A stretch of DNA of 64,000 nucleotides from Litoditis marina (GCA_964036275.1 OZ038439.1:6712169-6776168), one strand, 5' to 3'. Positions 9,951 to 22,457 are shown, counted from the first letter of the stretch. The notes: generated from the letters alone by a model not told the origin. Numbers and translations: made by a program.

Positions 9951-12298
9951 AAAGAGCACATGAACATTTTCACTGTGACGCAACTTGACTTGGTTCATTT
10001 ACGTTTCGAGTTAACTTCAGTTTTCAGTTTTTAATTGTGTTGTCGTATATGATAGAACGTTTCAAAAATATGTTTGTACTATTATACGCTGTTTTGAGCA
10101 TACCCCGTACGCAACTCCCCCGTCGGTGTCATTACGTAAGTCGCTTTTCTGAGGAAACGAAGCGAGATAGAGATATAAAAGTATATATTTTTGATAATGG
10201 TTTTTCATTTGCCAAATGGTCAGATTGTTAACTCACAAGTCAAAATTAGAGCGGGACGGATTCTTTAACTCGCATAGTTGAAGTCTCACTTCAAAACTTT
10301 ACTTTTATGTTGTTTACTTTTATGTTGTTTACTAGTTTAGTGTTTTTTGTCTCCTGACCAAATTGTGTCATATTTTCATTCCTGCTTTTCATGCGATTTT
10401 TGAAACGCCTCGAGCTTTATTCGCCGTTGTCATAATAACTTTATTCTCATTTATTATGATAATAACCTTCCTCCCTTTTTATCTTCATACTTTTTTTTCC
10501 AGTTTTTGAATATATCTTGTCCAGATCTTTTCTGATTCATAGAAAATGTCTCAACACTAAGTGTCAGAATTTGAAAAACTAGTGTAATCGCAAACTTACT
10601 TGAAAACAGATGTAATTTTCACTGCGTGTTGAAGTAGAGCGAGAGTACCAAATCTAGAAATTGTCCTTTCGAGAAGTTTGACTTTCCCGGTGTTTCATTC
10701 AGTGAAGCTGTTGATCCTTTATAGTATTTATTCGTAACTTTGTTAGCCTAGTTGTAGATCATATTTTGAGCCTGTCCAAACAATAGAAGTTTTCGTGTGT
10801 TTCTTCCATGTGTTTACAGTTTTGCAACCCTTTATAATATCTTATTTGGTCTAATCTTTGACCATATTCTGAGCTTCTCCCCTGCCTTTTTATCTCGTGC
10901 TTCCCTTGTTTATCGATCTCTGTCAATGTGTCTATGAGATACTGTAAACCTCCCCGTTCCCAGTGCTGCGACTATTGTCTTCATTTGAAATAAATATGTT
11001 GAAACAACAATAGAACTTTTTTATTGGTAATAAAACGTTCACGCTTAAGCTTTCTATTAAAACTGAAGGTTCGTTATCAAACAGCATATTACTTGTGATT
11101 TTGGTATAATTTTTAAAAATTCAGCGAATTCACAAAAATTCAAAAATTCAGTGTTTTTCTAACTAAAAGTCATAGTTTTTGTTTTGCACTGTGAAGTGTA
11201 ACGCAAGTGTCTATCAAGGTTCATGGGAACTCAAAGTAACATCAAGTTATGCCATAAGAGCTACTTTTTACTGTCGAAACAAAGCAAATTCGTTCTATAC
11301 ACAACTTAACATAAACAACTTGACTTTTGACTTTAGCACTTTAAGTTCTGACTGGGGAATCAGATAATTTCAGGTTCAGGAAGGTGTGATACTTTTACTT
11401 GTAAATTCTTGTGTACAACAGATAACCAACTACTTGGGAGGTGCCATAGCGTTTTCAAGGATTTCCCTCTGATGACACAGCAGATTAAATAGCTACCGTA
11501 CTCCAGTTGGCAGAGCATGTCTCCAGTGAGCCGTTGGATGTGTGTAAATGAGCCAACATTCGTTACTCACAGTAATTCATCGAAACAAAGGCTGAATATA
11601 GAGACAGCGAGAAAGTGTGGGAAAAGAGGAGGGTGTAGAGAAGAACAGATGGGAGCAAAAACGACTATATTTCAGGGGGCGAGAGAGAATTGGAAACGAA
11701 GAGACGCAGAGGCGGAAAACAGCTGGAATTGTGAATGAAATCAACATTGCGTTGAGCATAATGGGTGGTCAGCCAAACATAAAATGAGGAAAAAACGAGG
11801 ATGCCTTGAAACACATTACGGGTGGCAGACAGAAACATATCTAGGGGGGATTCGAAAAGTAAGTTGTTCTAGATAACTTTATTTCATTTAATCTAATTCT
11901 GTCTATTTAATTGATTAGAAGTTTTTGGGTGTTGACCATGTGGACCCTCTGATATATAAGAAGTTAGAGTTGTAGTCTACATCATGACTTCGGTATATGT
12001 CTAACGCTCACTGAGATGAAACTAAAAACACATCGAATCGAGAAATACTATTTTTGAGCATACTTACCACTTGTTGAAAACTGTTTGTTTTGCAACGATT
12101 TAGTGTTAGTAAAATGCCTGTCACGTAAACGTAGTTTACACACCAGAGGTCCTGCTACAGTTATGAGAAAAATGTCTGAGTTTCCCTACATTATCAGCTA
12201 GTTATCTGTTCATATCTAGTGTTTATTTGATGTGACGAGGAAATCGCGTTGAACTTCAACTTTTAGACCATAAAAAACAAGAATCAAATATAAAAAGG
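9951..12298. other. Intergenic between convergent genes; no gene seen
   Basis: This is the gap between the 3' ends of dmd-3 (+) and the RECK-like gene (minus). It contains AT-rich sequence, an extra AATAAA near 10,989, and short frames without coding character. Confidence 0.55.
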
Positions 12299-12304
12299 TT
12301 TATT
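12299..12304 (-). terminator. Polyadenylation signal of the RECK-like gene
   Basis: AATAAA on the minus strand, about 95 bases after the stop codon at 12,401-12,399. Confidence 0.65.
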
Positions 12305-12398
12305 TGAAATCAAAAGATAAAGACATTCCACGTACAGTTCAAATATTTCACAGTTAACCACAAAAACACCACAAAACCTACAAAAATCAATAATATCG

Positions 12399-14795
12399 TC
12401 AAACCCGTACTTCCTCGCCTATACATGGCTCATCGCCTGCTATTCCCTTGATAACCGGACAATGGGATATATTAGAAAAGTCAAATAATCTATTATTATT
12501 GGGAAAGTTGCCAACTTGGTACAAAAAACAGGTTGACACACAAAAATGTCTCCGGATTTCCATTCGATCGATACACGATATGACGTCATTATCGAGGTGG
12601 GCGGGGTCTAATTTGGAGGAGGCGGAGTCTCGAATGATGTTCTCCAGCGCCGCGACATGGGGCGAATTCTCATGAGTAGATCTTTTGATGACGTCACCGA
12701 AAGGGGCGTGGCGTCGAAACCTCATCAGAGTGTGATTGGTAGGGGCGATCGCACACTTTTCGGACAGTAGTTTGATCCTGGAAAATCGATATTGAACAGA
12801 TTGAACGTGAGATGGGACACACAGAGTACTGTCATTGTCCACGTTATAAATGTGATAACATGAAGCAGGGGATCATTTTAATCATGAAAAAGGAGAAATC
12901 TGCAAACGTTTGGTGAATTGATACGTATACACATCCCGACTGAGACCCAGCCTACGTCTCCTCAAACATACGCATTTTCTCTGTTATAGTCCGTTTCATT
13001 CCTACTGAGACTCCTACAGTAGGATTTCAAAGTTTCCAAGCCGCTTTTCTCACTCCCTTTTGATCGGAAAGGAGGAGGATTTCTGCACCTCATTCTCGTA
13101 CGCAGGTAAAGTCAACATACGAGAGGATTTTTGATGAATTCAATATTCAGCTTCACAACAGTCTTCGGAAAAACTGTGAGGTTACTGTAGGAGTCTCCGT
13201 ATGAATGGTGTGAACTTTATTACATCTTGCTGGAGATAGGTCCGGCGAACTGGTACGCGAAGAGCGCAGGGTGGGTTGAGAGGGTGGCAGTATTTCAGAA
13301 AAGTACTGTGAACCGTTCATCCTCAGATGATCGCGACATCTGGTCAACAAAAGTAAAACAAAGAATACTAGGCGAACCATAAAACAATCATCATTGGAAG
13401 ACTAGGCAAGTGTAACTATCCCACCTCATCGTGACATTCAACCGTCGTTCCGCCATCAGTTGACGACATTTGTCCCGACAAGTTTCCATGGGGAAAAGAG
13501 AACAGCAGTGGTCGACTGAAAAGATTCCAATCAGGCGACTTATATTTGTCATTTTTGCTTGTGTTTTTTTTAATAAGAAAAGAAATGTTCCATTCATATA
13601 TCTATCTTCGATTATTCGAACCATCAACCCACGGGTTCATTGAAGTCTCAAGTCGATTTTTTTTGTCAGAAGTTCGTGAAATAGGGTGTGCTTCTTTCGG
13701 AGCAAGCCTATACGGTATGTTTCGCTATATATTCCACTGTGTTTGTAGTCACATCCCGTTCATATATGGGCAGAATTCGGAAGTTATGACGTATATTCGA
13801 TACAAACTATCACGCAATTTGGGTTGCTCCTTTAGTTCGTCTCGGTACACATCACAGCTCAAAAATCACAACTGAAGGTAATGAGTACCAAACTAGAAAC
13901 ACGAGGGATAAGGATGGGGCCACATTTTTGTTGTAGTTTGATACACACAATAACTTCCGAACTTTTTTCGACTTTTAGAAAGTTTCGAGTTTTATTTCCA
14001 ACAACATCAGGGTATAGTCTTTTTCATTCCTACTGAGACTCCTACAGTAGGATATCAAAACTTCCAAGCTGTTTTCCTCACTCACTTTTGATAGGAAAGG
14101 TTGAGGATTTTCGCACCTCACTCTCGTTCTCAAGGGACAGCAGAGATACGACAGGATTTTTGGTCAACCAAATTTTCAGCTTCAGAACAGCTTTCGGAAA
14201 GTGTGTAAGGTTACTGTAGGAGTCTCGGTAGGAATGGTGAAAACTGTACACCTTATAGGCTTGCTTTTAGAAAGGTGTGTGTGCACTGCCTCGGATGTTC
14301 ATCAGATGGGCGAACTCTACACTACTCTCAATTTTTCTGAAATATTGTCTTTTGTAAACTCATTTGACTGAGAACTCAATTCAAACGAACCTCTCGTGTT
14401 TCTCAGCGTGTATTGTCCGTGCAGCTGTTGCTCGATACAGTCTGCTTGCTCCGCCCACTTATCCGTGCAGTTCCGTGCATTTTTTTCGTTTTTCAGACTT
14501 TTGTGGCAGCAGTCAGAAGCAGATCCACAACAATAGGAAACGGCTGGAAATGAGAAAATGATATTTATGGAACTCCTTGGAGACAATTATTCAAAACATC
14601 GCTCAGAATGGTTCTAGAAAGTGAAATTTGGATCATTCAATATAAGGTCTCATATAAAAAAACAGTCGGTAATAAAGTGTTGTAGGAAAACAGTCAATAA
14701 ATCATTAAATATACAAATAAACTACCATTATTGATTCTTTCTCTCCAGTTGAGGCAAAAAATAGAAGGGAAGAAAAGAAGGAGAATCCATCGCAT
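12399..14795 (-). CDS. Small secreted cysteine-rich protein, RECK knot-like (230 aa, four exons), intact copy
   Basis: Exons on the minus strand are 14795-14726, 14543-14391, 13515-13425 and 12777-12399. All three junctions are GT..AG and phase-consistent. The start MRWILLLFFPSIFC is a signal peptide. Knot 1 has CCGSASDCC (residues 28-36), then Cys49 and Cys59 separated by nine residues. Knot 2 has CCSLFPMETCRDKC (78-91), spaced CC-x7-C-x3-C, and then Cys113. The C-terminal FCVSTCFLYQVGNFPNNNRLFD resembles the C..C..NFNNR segment after the N-terminal knots of RECK. RECK is a membrane-anchored metalloprotease inhibitor and Wnt cofactor. This protein has only the knot region, with no Kazal domains or GPI signal seen, so the same function should not be assumed. 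Several N-x-S/T sites suit an extracellular protein. Exons 1-3 lie in repeat block B1; exon 4 is unique sequence. The gene is convergent with dmd-3. Confidence 0.65.
12985..13216. mobile_element. Palindromic MITE, family 2, in intron 3 of the RECK-like gene
   Basis: Inverted termini are TTCCTACTGAGACTCCTACA at the left and CTGTAGGAGTCTCCGTATGAA at the right, with flanking TATAGTC-type ends. It is non-coding. Other copies are at 14,013, 23,942, 26,365, 40,621, 52,571 and 53,207. Confidence 0.75.
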
Positions 14796-14951
14796 AGCCG
14801 CACAAACAAGAGTTTTCGAGAGAATTGAATTAAGTTTGAACACGTGCCAAACTTTGTTTACTCGTAAACCTTTTTCACGTAAAGCGCACGTTCTGATCTG
14901 CAGAAGTAGGAAGGTTTCAATACAACCCTATGAAAAGACATTTTTTTTTGA
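13422..14951. repeat. Array block B1 (original flank of the RECK-like gene)
   Basis: Carries exons 1-3 of the RECK-like gene on the minus strand and a family 2 MITE at 14,013-14,249. Its left edge is where similarity to B2 and B3 begins (CACCTCATCGTGAC). At its right edge a T9 run and GAAACGTGCA join S1. Unlike B2 and B3, its left neighbour is unique sequence containing the gene's last exon. Confidence 0.9.
14013..14249. mobile_element. Family 2 MITE inside block B1
   Basis: Inverted termini TTCCTACTGAGACTCCTACA and CTGTAGGAGTCTCGGTAGGAA, in intron 2 of the RECK-like gene. It is carried along in B2 (23942-24178) and B3 (26365-26601), so it was inserted before B was amplified. Confidence 0.85.
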
Positions 14952-17453
14952 AACGTGCAATGACAAAGTGCACGATTTCTCATTAGCATGCTTATTTTAC
15001 GTGACTATTCAATTTACTTCTAGTGTAAAACAAACTTGGCCAAACTTTCCCAGTAGACAACAGACATACAATTGAAAAGAATTCATTTAGTCATTTCCAG
15101 CGAAATTAAATGGGGTCTGGTGTGATCTCATCACCGGCTCTCAGTAGTTGCGGAGCTGATTCCAATAGGCTGGGTTGCGTCCAGCCGGGGCTTGCATCCG
15201 GCCGTCGAATGACCTCTGCACAACTCTGCTTGAACAGCAGAGACTCCATACACCCACCATGCAACACTCTGAAAGTAACTGTGAAACTGACGAAACACTT
15301 CTCCCAACAAAGTGTTCGTGACCTGAACGAGGCATCTGTGACAGCACAGCTTATCAAAGTGGAAATATACAAAATGGTACACTTGCGATAAACAATCTGC
15401 AAAACTCCTGTAATTTTGACAAGTATTATATGATGTTTTTTTTGCGAACACACTCTGCAACAAAAACAGATTTCAAACCGGCAAAGAGCTGGCAAAAACC
15501 ACTGCAAATTGAGCAGAAGTTATAATGCAATCGTTTGTATTTTACTACTGTGTTTTTTCTATCTACTTTTTCTGTTGTTCTATACTGTGATTATGGTCCC
15601 CGATTCGTAACGTACGTGTACAAGTGTACAACATTACAGTTTGACTTATTACCTTTGACTAGCCGGTCAGTTTCAAGTATGTCTCTGTTTTATCACGCGC
15701 TTCACCAATAAACGCAATCACTGAACAGTGAAGACGAAAGAAGTGAAGATAAAACTGACTGCCGGGGGGAGGTTGGGGGGTGCAGGGACATTTGGACCCA
15801 TCCACTACACAGAGAGAGACGCAGAGAAGGAAGAATAGGAACACTTTCATCGTACAACACAGTCTGTTGAATGAATATTGGGCGTGGGCGCCCCTTGAAA
15901 AGGCAGACCGTATTAGTATTCTCTAACCACGAAAATTCGTCAAAAACGTGTTGAATCGTTAATGTTCATAAGGAAAAAGTATCGAAAAAGCTCGAAAAGG
16001 AAGAATCCCAACAAACATAAAGACATTATTGGAAAAACTTGATCAAGAAGGAATACAATGAAAATTTGTTCTAGTCGAGATTTGACCTAAATTCGACGAT
16101 TGGTTCAATTCTGCTTTTGATGTGTTCCATGTCATAGATTTAGATAGGAAAACTAAGATGACGCAATAGGTTAATGTGGCTTCTGTTCAATTACTACGAC
16201 ACACACTTTGTAGATTAAAAAGTTAAAAGTAAAACACATTTCTCCCAAGCTGTGAAATAATCGTAGGCTGTTCGGTGCTGTAACTTAAAAGTAGAAAACA
16301 CGTCACAAACGTTTCAAACGTTAACATCGGTCAAAGTTTCACTTTTTGCTATCCAAATTCTCACTTTTCGAGAAGTAGAGACAAATTCTCGTCATGCGAA
16401 AATTTGACCTGAAAAGTACAACATTTTCACAAAGAATTTGAAAGTCACGTTTACCACCGGTTATTTGCCGTTCGCTATTAGTATAAGAACGAGTGTCAAG
16501 AATAAAAGATTAAGAGAGAAAGCCCAAGCTCGCTTGTTTGAAACATTGCGAAAATCTAGCTAGATTTTCGCGTACTGTATTTAGGTGTTTCATCATCGGC
16601 ATAGAGTAATAAATGTGATACGTTATGTAGATTTTAACCAAGCCAGACTTGTCTTTCTCTCAAAACATCCGTTTATTGAACCTGTTTTATATTTTTCTTG
16701 GACCTGTTTTATATTTTCCTGTTTTCGAGTATTCGAGTTCGGCGAAAAACCGAGCTTCGAGAATTTTCGAGTTTTTTTTTGAGTCGAATTGAGTTTCGAG
16801 TTTGACTTCAACCACCCTACTTTGCTCATTTCTCTGAACTCCCTGGCACGGGGACGTCGTAGCAGTCACGCGAAAAACCCGCATTTTAGTTTGGTAGCAG
16901 ACGATGCACGGGTCAAATTGCCTAACGTAGCAGACGCTGTCGCTCTCAATCTTATCTGGGACATACGCGCTCTACGTAACTACCGTACTTTGGATCAGAC
17001 CTTCAATTGCGTGCAGTTTCGAAATTCGAAATATAGTCGAAATTTTGTTATTAGTTTTACTTTTGTTGTGTAAATCTCCGTTTTTTTTAGTTCATTTTCT
17101 TTAATAGCTTGTCATTAATCTCTACAGACCAATGACTGATTCATGGTTTCAGAGTTTTTTACGTTTTGAACACTGAAAAATGGTTGAAACTAGCGAAATT
17201 TCAGGTCAGACATTGCTGATAACCTATTGAACGAAGCTAACTGTGATATTTTAAGAGAGCAATGATATAGCTGAGGCCCATCTCATATTTAAAGCTAATC
17301 CGTGTTCACATTATGGTATAGTTACCTTAAAAAATACGTTTTCTATTGTTTTTTGTTCGCACCTATTTGATTAAAATACCATCATTTTTTCCTTCACGAG
17401 ACGCAGTCAGTTGCAAAGTCACGTGAAACATGTTAAACACAGCGGAACTGAGG
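14952..17453. repeat. Array unit S1-A1
   Basis: S1 is 14952-15835 and A1 is 15836-17453. S1 differs from the other S copies in the minus-strand polyadenylation site (GACTAAAT instead of GAATAAAT). A1 has CCCCTTGAAAAGG where the other A copies have CCCCTTAAAAAGG. A1 contains a TTCGAG-rich patch (about 16,725-16,800), ending just before the family 1 MITE half. Confidence 0.92.
15106..15850 (-). CDS. Putative small secreted-protein gene in block S (signal-peptide exon 15850-15760; rest unresolved)
   Basis: The minus-strand ATG at 15850 opens MKVFLFFLLCVSLCVVDGSK, then CPCTPQPPPG, a clear signal peptide followed by a Cys/Pro-rich start. A donor GTCAGT follows GGC-A (exon 1 ends 15760, phase 1). 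Candidate acceptors downstream are TCAATTTGCAG, TTTTTGTTGCAG and AAAATTACAG. The longest downstream frame ends TPDPI before a TAA at 15106, close to the polyadenylation signal, but I could not build a fully consistent model. Comparison with the diverged copy at 32,439-32,349 shows six of ten exon 1 changes at third positions, which suggests past constraint. Downstream differences are spread evenly over codon positions. It is either a short gene with an uncertain second exon, or a relic with only exon 1 recognisable. Equivalent exons are at 18352-18262, 20854-20764 and 28202-28112. Confidence 0.35.
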
Positions 17454-17527
17454 AACGTGCAATGACAAAGTGCACGATTTCTCATTAGCATGCTTATTTT
17501 ACGTGACTATTCAATTTGCTTCTAGTG
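17404..17527. mobile_element. Family 1 MITE spanning the A1/S2 junction
   Basis: Full palindromic copy from CAGTCAGTTGCAAAGTCACG to TGCTTCTAGTGTA. Repeated at 19906-20029 and 22408-22531. At B/S junctions only its right half remains (14952-15027, 24881-24956, 27304-27379). Confidence 0.85.
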
Positions 17528-19955
17528 TAAAACAAACTTGGCCAAACTTTCCCAGTAGACAACAGACATACAATTGAAAAGAATTCATTTATTCATTTCC
17601 AGCGAAATTAAATGGGGTCTGGTGTGATCTCATCACCGGCTCTCAGTAGTTGCGGAGCTGATTCCAATAGGCTGGGTTGCGTCCAGCCGGGGCTTGCATC
17701 CGGCCGTCGAATGACCTCTGCACAACTCTGCTTGAACAGCAGAGACTCCATACACCCACCATGCAACACTCTGAAAGTAACTGTGAAACTGACGAAACAC
17801 TTCTCCCAACAAAGTGTTCGTGACCTGAACGAGGCATCTGTGACAGCACAGCTTATCAAAGTGGAAATATACAAAATGGTACACTTGCGATAAACAATCT
17901 GCAAAACTCCTGTAATTTTGACAAGTATTATATGATGTTTTTTTTGCGAACACACTCTGCAACAAAAACAGATTTCAAACCGGCAAAGAGCTGGCAAAAA
18001 CCACTGCAAATTGAGCAGAAGTTATAATGCAATCGTTTGTATTTTACTACTGTGTTTTTTCTATCTACTTTTTCTGTTGTTCTATACTGTGATTATGGTC
18101 CCCGATTCGTAACGTACGTGTACAAGTGTACAACATTACAGTTTGACTTATTACCTTTGACTAGCCGGTCAGTTTCAAGTATGTCTCTGTTTTATCACGC
18201 GCTTCACCAATAAACGCAATCACTGAACAGTGAAGACGAAAGAAGTGAAGATAAAACTGACTGCCGGGGGGAGGTTGGGGGGTGCAGGGACATTTGGACC
18301 CATCCACTACACAGAGAGAGACGCAGAGAAGGAAGAATAGGAACACTTTCATCGTACAACACAGTCTGTTGAATGAATATTGGGCGTGGGCGCCCCTTAA
18401 AAAGGCAGACCGTATTAGTATTCTCTAACCACGAAAATTCGTCAAAAACGTGTTGAATCGTTAATGTTCATAAGGAAAAAGTATCGAAAAAGCTCGAAAA
18501 GGAAGAATCCCAACAAACATAAAGACATTATTGGAAAAACTTGATCAAGAAGGAATACAATGAAAATTTGTTCTAGTCGAGATTTGACCTAAATTCGACG
18601 ATTGGTTCAATTCTGCTTTTGATGTGTTCCATGTCATAGATTTAGATAGGAAAACTAAGATGACGCAATAGGTTAATGTGGCTTCTGTTCAATTACTACG
18701 ACACACACTTTGTAGATTAAAAAGTTAAAAGTAAAACACATTTCTCCCAAGCTGTGAAATAATCGTAGGCTGTTCGGTGCTGTAACTTAAAAGTAGAAAA
18801 CACGTCACAAACGTTTCAAACGTTAACATCGGTCAAAGTTTCACTTTTTGCTATCCAAATTCTCACTTTTCGAGAAGTAGAGACAAATTCTCGTCATGCG
18901 AAAATTTGACCTGAAAAGTACAACATTTTCACAAAGAATTTGAAAGTCACGTTTACCACCGGTTATTTGCCGTTCGCTATTAGTATAAGAACGAGTGTCA
19001 AGAATAAAAGATTAAGAGAGAAAGCCCAAGCTCGCTTGTTTGAAACATTGCGAAAATCTAGCTAGATTTTCGCGTACTGTATTTAGGTGTTTCATCATCG
19101 GCATAGAGTAATAAATGTGATACGTTATGTAGATTTTAACCAAGCCAGACTTGTCTTTCTCTCAAAACATCCGTTTATTGAACCTGTTTTATATTTTTCT
19201 TGGACCTGTTTTATATTTTCCTGTTTTCGAGTATTCGAGTTCGGCGAAAAACCGAGCTTCGAGAATTTTCGAGTTTTTTTTTGAGTCGAATTGAGTTTCG
19301 AGTTTGACTTCAACCACCCTACTTTGCTCATTTCTCTGAACTCCCTGGCACGGGGACGTCGTAGCAGTCACGCGAAAAACCCGCATTTTAGTTTGGTAGC
19401 AGACGATGCACGGGTCAAATTGCCTAACGTAGCAGACGCTGTCGCTCTCAATCTTATCTGGGACATACGCGCTCTACGTAACTACCGTACTTTGGATCAG
19501 ACCTTCAATTGCGTGCAGTTTCGAAATTCGAAATATAGTCGAAATTTTGTTATTAGTTTTACTTTTGTTGTGTAAATCTCCGTTTTTTTAAGTTCATTTT
19601 CTTTAATAGCTTGTCATTAATCTCTACAGACCAATGACTGATTCATGGTTTCAGAGTTTTTTACGTTTTGAACACTGAAAAATGGTTGAAACTAGCGAAA
19701 TTTCAGGTCAGACATTGCTGATAACCTATTGAACGAAGCTAACTGTGATATTTTAAGAGAGCAATGATATAGCTGAGGCCCATCTCATATTTAAAGCTAA
19801 TCCGTGTTCACATTATGGTATAGTTACCTTAAAAAATACGTTTTCTATTGTTTTTTGTTCGCACCTATTTGATTAAAATACCATCATTTTTTCCTTCACG
19901 AGACGCAGTCAGTTGCAAAGTCACGTGAAACATGTTAAACACAGCGGAACTGAGG
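17454..19955. repeat. Array unit S2-A2
   Basis: S2 is 17454-18337 and A2 is 18338-19955. S2 has GTGCAATGAC and CAATTTGCTTC, with an intact minus-strand AATAAA at 17588-17593. A2 has CCGTTTTTTTAAG where A1 and A3 have CCGTTTTTTTTAG. Confidence 0.92.
17588..17593 (-). terminator. Polyadenylation signal in block S
   Basis: AATAAA on the minus strand, 15-20 bases past the TAA of the longest S frame. It is kept in S2-S6 and in the diverged copy near 31,714, and lost in S1. Confidence 0.5.
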
Positions 19956-22457
19956 AACGTGCACTGACAAAGTGCACGATTTCTCATTAGCATGCTTATT
20001 TTACGTGACTATTCAATTTACTTCTAGTGTAAAACAAACTTGGCCAAACTTTCCCAGTAGACAACAGACATACAATTGAAAAGAATTCATTTATTCATTT
20101 CCAGCGAAATTAAATGGGGTCTGGTGTGATCTCATCACCGGCTCTCAGTAGTTGCGGAGCTGATTCCAATAGGCTGGGTTGCGTCCAGCCGGGGCTTGCA
20201 TCCGGCCGTCGAATGACCTCTGCACAACTCTGCTTGAACAGCAGAGACTCCATACACCCACCATGCAACACTCTGAAAGTAACTGTGAAACTGACGAAAC
20301 ACTTCTCCCAACAAAGTGTTCGTGACCTGAACGAGGCATCTGTGACAGCACAGCTTATCAAAGTGGAAATATACAAAATGGTACACTTGCGATAAACAAT
20401 CTGCAAAACTCCTGTAATTTTGACAAGTATTATATGATGTTTTTTTTGCGAACACACTCTGCAACAAAAACAGATTTCAAACCGGCAAAGAGCTGGCAAA
20501 AACCACTGCAAATTGAGCAGAAGTTATAATGCAATCGTTTGTATTTTACTACTGTGTTTTTTCTATCTACTTTTTCTGTTGTTCTATACTGTGATTATGG
20601 TCCCCGATTCGTAACGTACGTGTACAAGTGTACAACATTACAGTTTGACTTATTACCTTTGACTAGCCGGTCAGTTTCAAGTATGTCTCTGTTTTATCAC
20701 GCGCTTCACCAATAAACGCAATCACTGAACAGTGAAGACGAAAGAAGTGAAGATAAAACTGACTGCCGGGGGGAGGTTGGGGGGTGCAGGGACATTTGGA
20801 CCCATCCACTACACAGAGAGAGACGCAGAGAAGGAAGAATAGGAACACTTTCATCGTACAACACAGTCTGTTGAATGAATATTGGGCGTGGGCGCCCCTT
20901 AAAAAGGCAGACCGTATTAGTATTCTCTAACCACGAAAATTCGTCAAAAACGTGTTGAATCGTTAATGTTCATAAGGAAAAAGTATCGAAAAAGCTCGAA
21001 AAGGAAGAATCCCAACAAACATAAAGACATTATTGGAAAAACTTGATCAAGAAGGAATACAATGAAAATTTGTTCTAGTCGAGATTTGACCTAAATTCGA
21101 CGATTGGTTCAATTCTGCTTTTGATGTGTTCCATGTCATAGATTTAGATAGGAAAACTAAGATGACGCAATAGGTTAATGTGGCTTCTGTTCAATTACTA
21201 CGACACACACTTTGTAGATTAAAAAGTTAAAAGTAAAACACATTTCTCCCAAGCTGTGAAATAATCGTAGGCTGTTCGGTGCTGTAACTTAAAAGTAGAA
21301 AACACGTCACAAACGTTTCAAACGTTAACATCGGTCAAAGTTTCACTTTTTGCTATCCAAATTCTCACTTTTCGAGAAGTAGAGACAAATTCTCGTCATG
21401 CGAAAATTTGACCTGAAAAGTACAACATTTTCACAAAGAATTTGAAAGTCACGTTTACCACCGGTTATTTGCCGTTCGCTATTAGTATAAGAACGAGTGT
21501 CAAGAATAAAAGATTAAGAGAGAAAGCCCAAGCTCGCTTGTTTGAAACATTGCGAAAATCTAGCTAGATTTTCGCGTACTGTATTTAGGTGTTTCATCAT
21601 CGGCATAGAGTAATAAATGTGATACGTTATGTAGATTTTAACCAAGCCAGACTTGTCTTTCTCTCAAAACATCCGTTTATTGAACCTGTTTTATATTTTT
21701 CTTGGACCTGTTTTATATTTTCCTGTTTTCGAGTATTCGAGTTCGGCGAAAAACCGAGCTTCGAGAATTTTCGAGTTTTTTTTTGAGTCGAATTGAGTTT
21801 CGAGTTTGACTTCAACCACCCTACTTTGCTCATTTCTCTGAACTCCCTGGCACGGGGACGTCGTAGCAGTCACGCGAAAAACCCGCATTTTAGTTTGGTA
21901 GCAGACGATGCACGGGTCAAATTGCCTAACGTAGCAGACGCTGTCGCTCTCAATCTTATCTGGGACATACGCGCTCTACGTAACTACCGTACTTTGGATC
22001 AGACCTTCAATTGCGTGCAGTTTCGAAATTCGAAATATAGTCGAAATTTTGTTATTAGTTTTACTTTTGTTGTGTAAATCTCCGTTTTTTTTAGTTCATT
22101 TTCTTTAATAGCTTGTCATTAATCTCTACAGACCAATGACTGATTCATGGTTTCAGAGTTTTTTACGTTTTGAACACTGAAAAATGGTTGAAACTAGCGA
22201 AATTTCAGGTCAGACATTGCTGATAACCTATTGAACGAAGCTAACTGTGATATTTTAAGAGAGCAATGATATAGCTGAGGCCCATCTCATATTTAAAGCT
22301 AATCCGTGTTCACATTATGGTATAGTTACCTTAAAAAATACGTTTTCTATTGTTTTTTGTTCGCACCTATTTGATTAAAATACCATCATTTTTTCCTTCA
22401 CGAGACGCAGTCAGTTGCAAAGTCACGTGAAACATGTTAAACACAGCGGAACTGAGG
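19956..22457. repeat. Array unit S3-A3
   Basis: S3 is 19956-20839 and A3 is 20840-22457. S3 combines GTGCACTGAC (as in S5 and S6) with CAATTTACTTC (as in S1), a mosaic of variants seen in other copies. Confidence 0.92.

Noticed and set aside
13153..13380. Minus-strand ORF starting MVRLVFFVLLLLTRCRD
   Set aside because: Hydrophobic start looked like a signal peptide, but it lies in intron 3 of the RECK-like gene, overlaps a family 2 MITE and has no conserved continuation.
15141..15347. Minus-strand 68-codon frame ending PAYWNQLRNY, also open in the diverged copy
   Set aside because: Looked briefly like a peptide precursor with FDGR/APAGR segments, but it has no signal peptide in frame and no third-position bias between copies.
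15110..15391. Plus-strand 93-codon ORF repeated in every S block
   Set aside because: It is open in all copies because the copies are near-identical. In the diverged copy it stays open, but changes are spread evenly over codon positions and most are non-synonymous, so there is no sign of constraint.
16623..16829. Minus-strand ORFs in each A block (Lys/Ser/Asn-rich)
   Set aside because: Frames through the TTCGAG repeat and neighbouring AT-rich DNA; no constraint visible and no partner exon.
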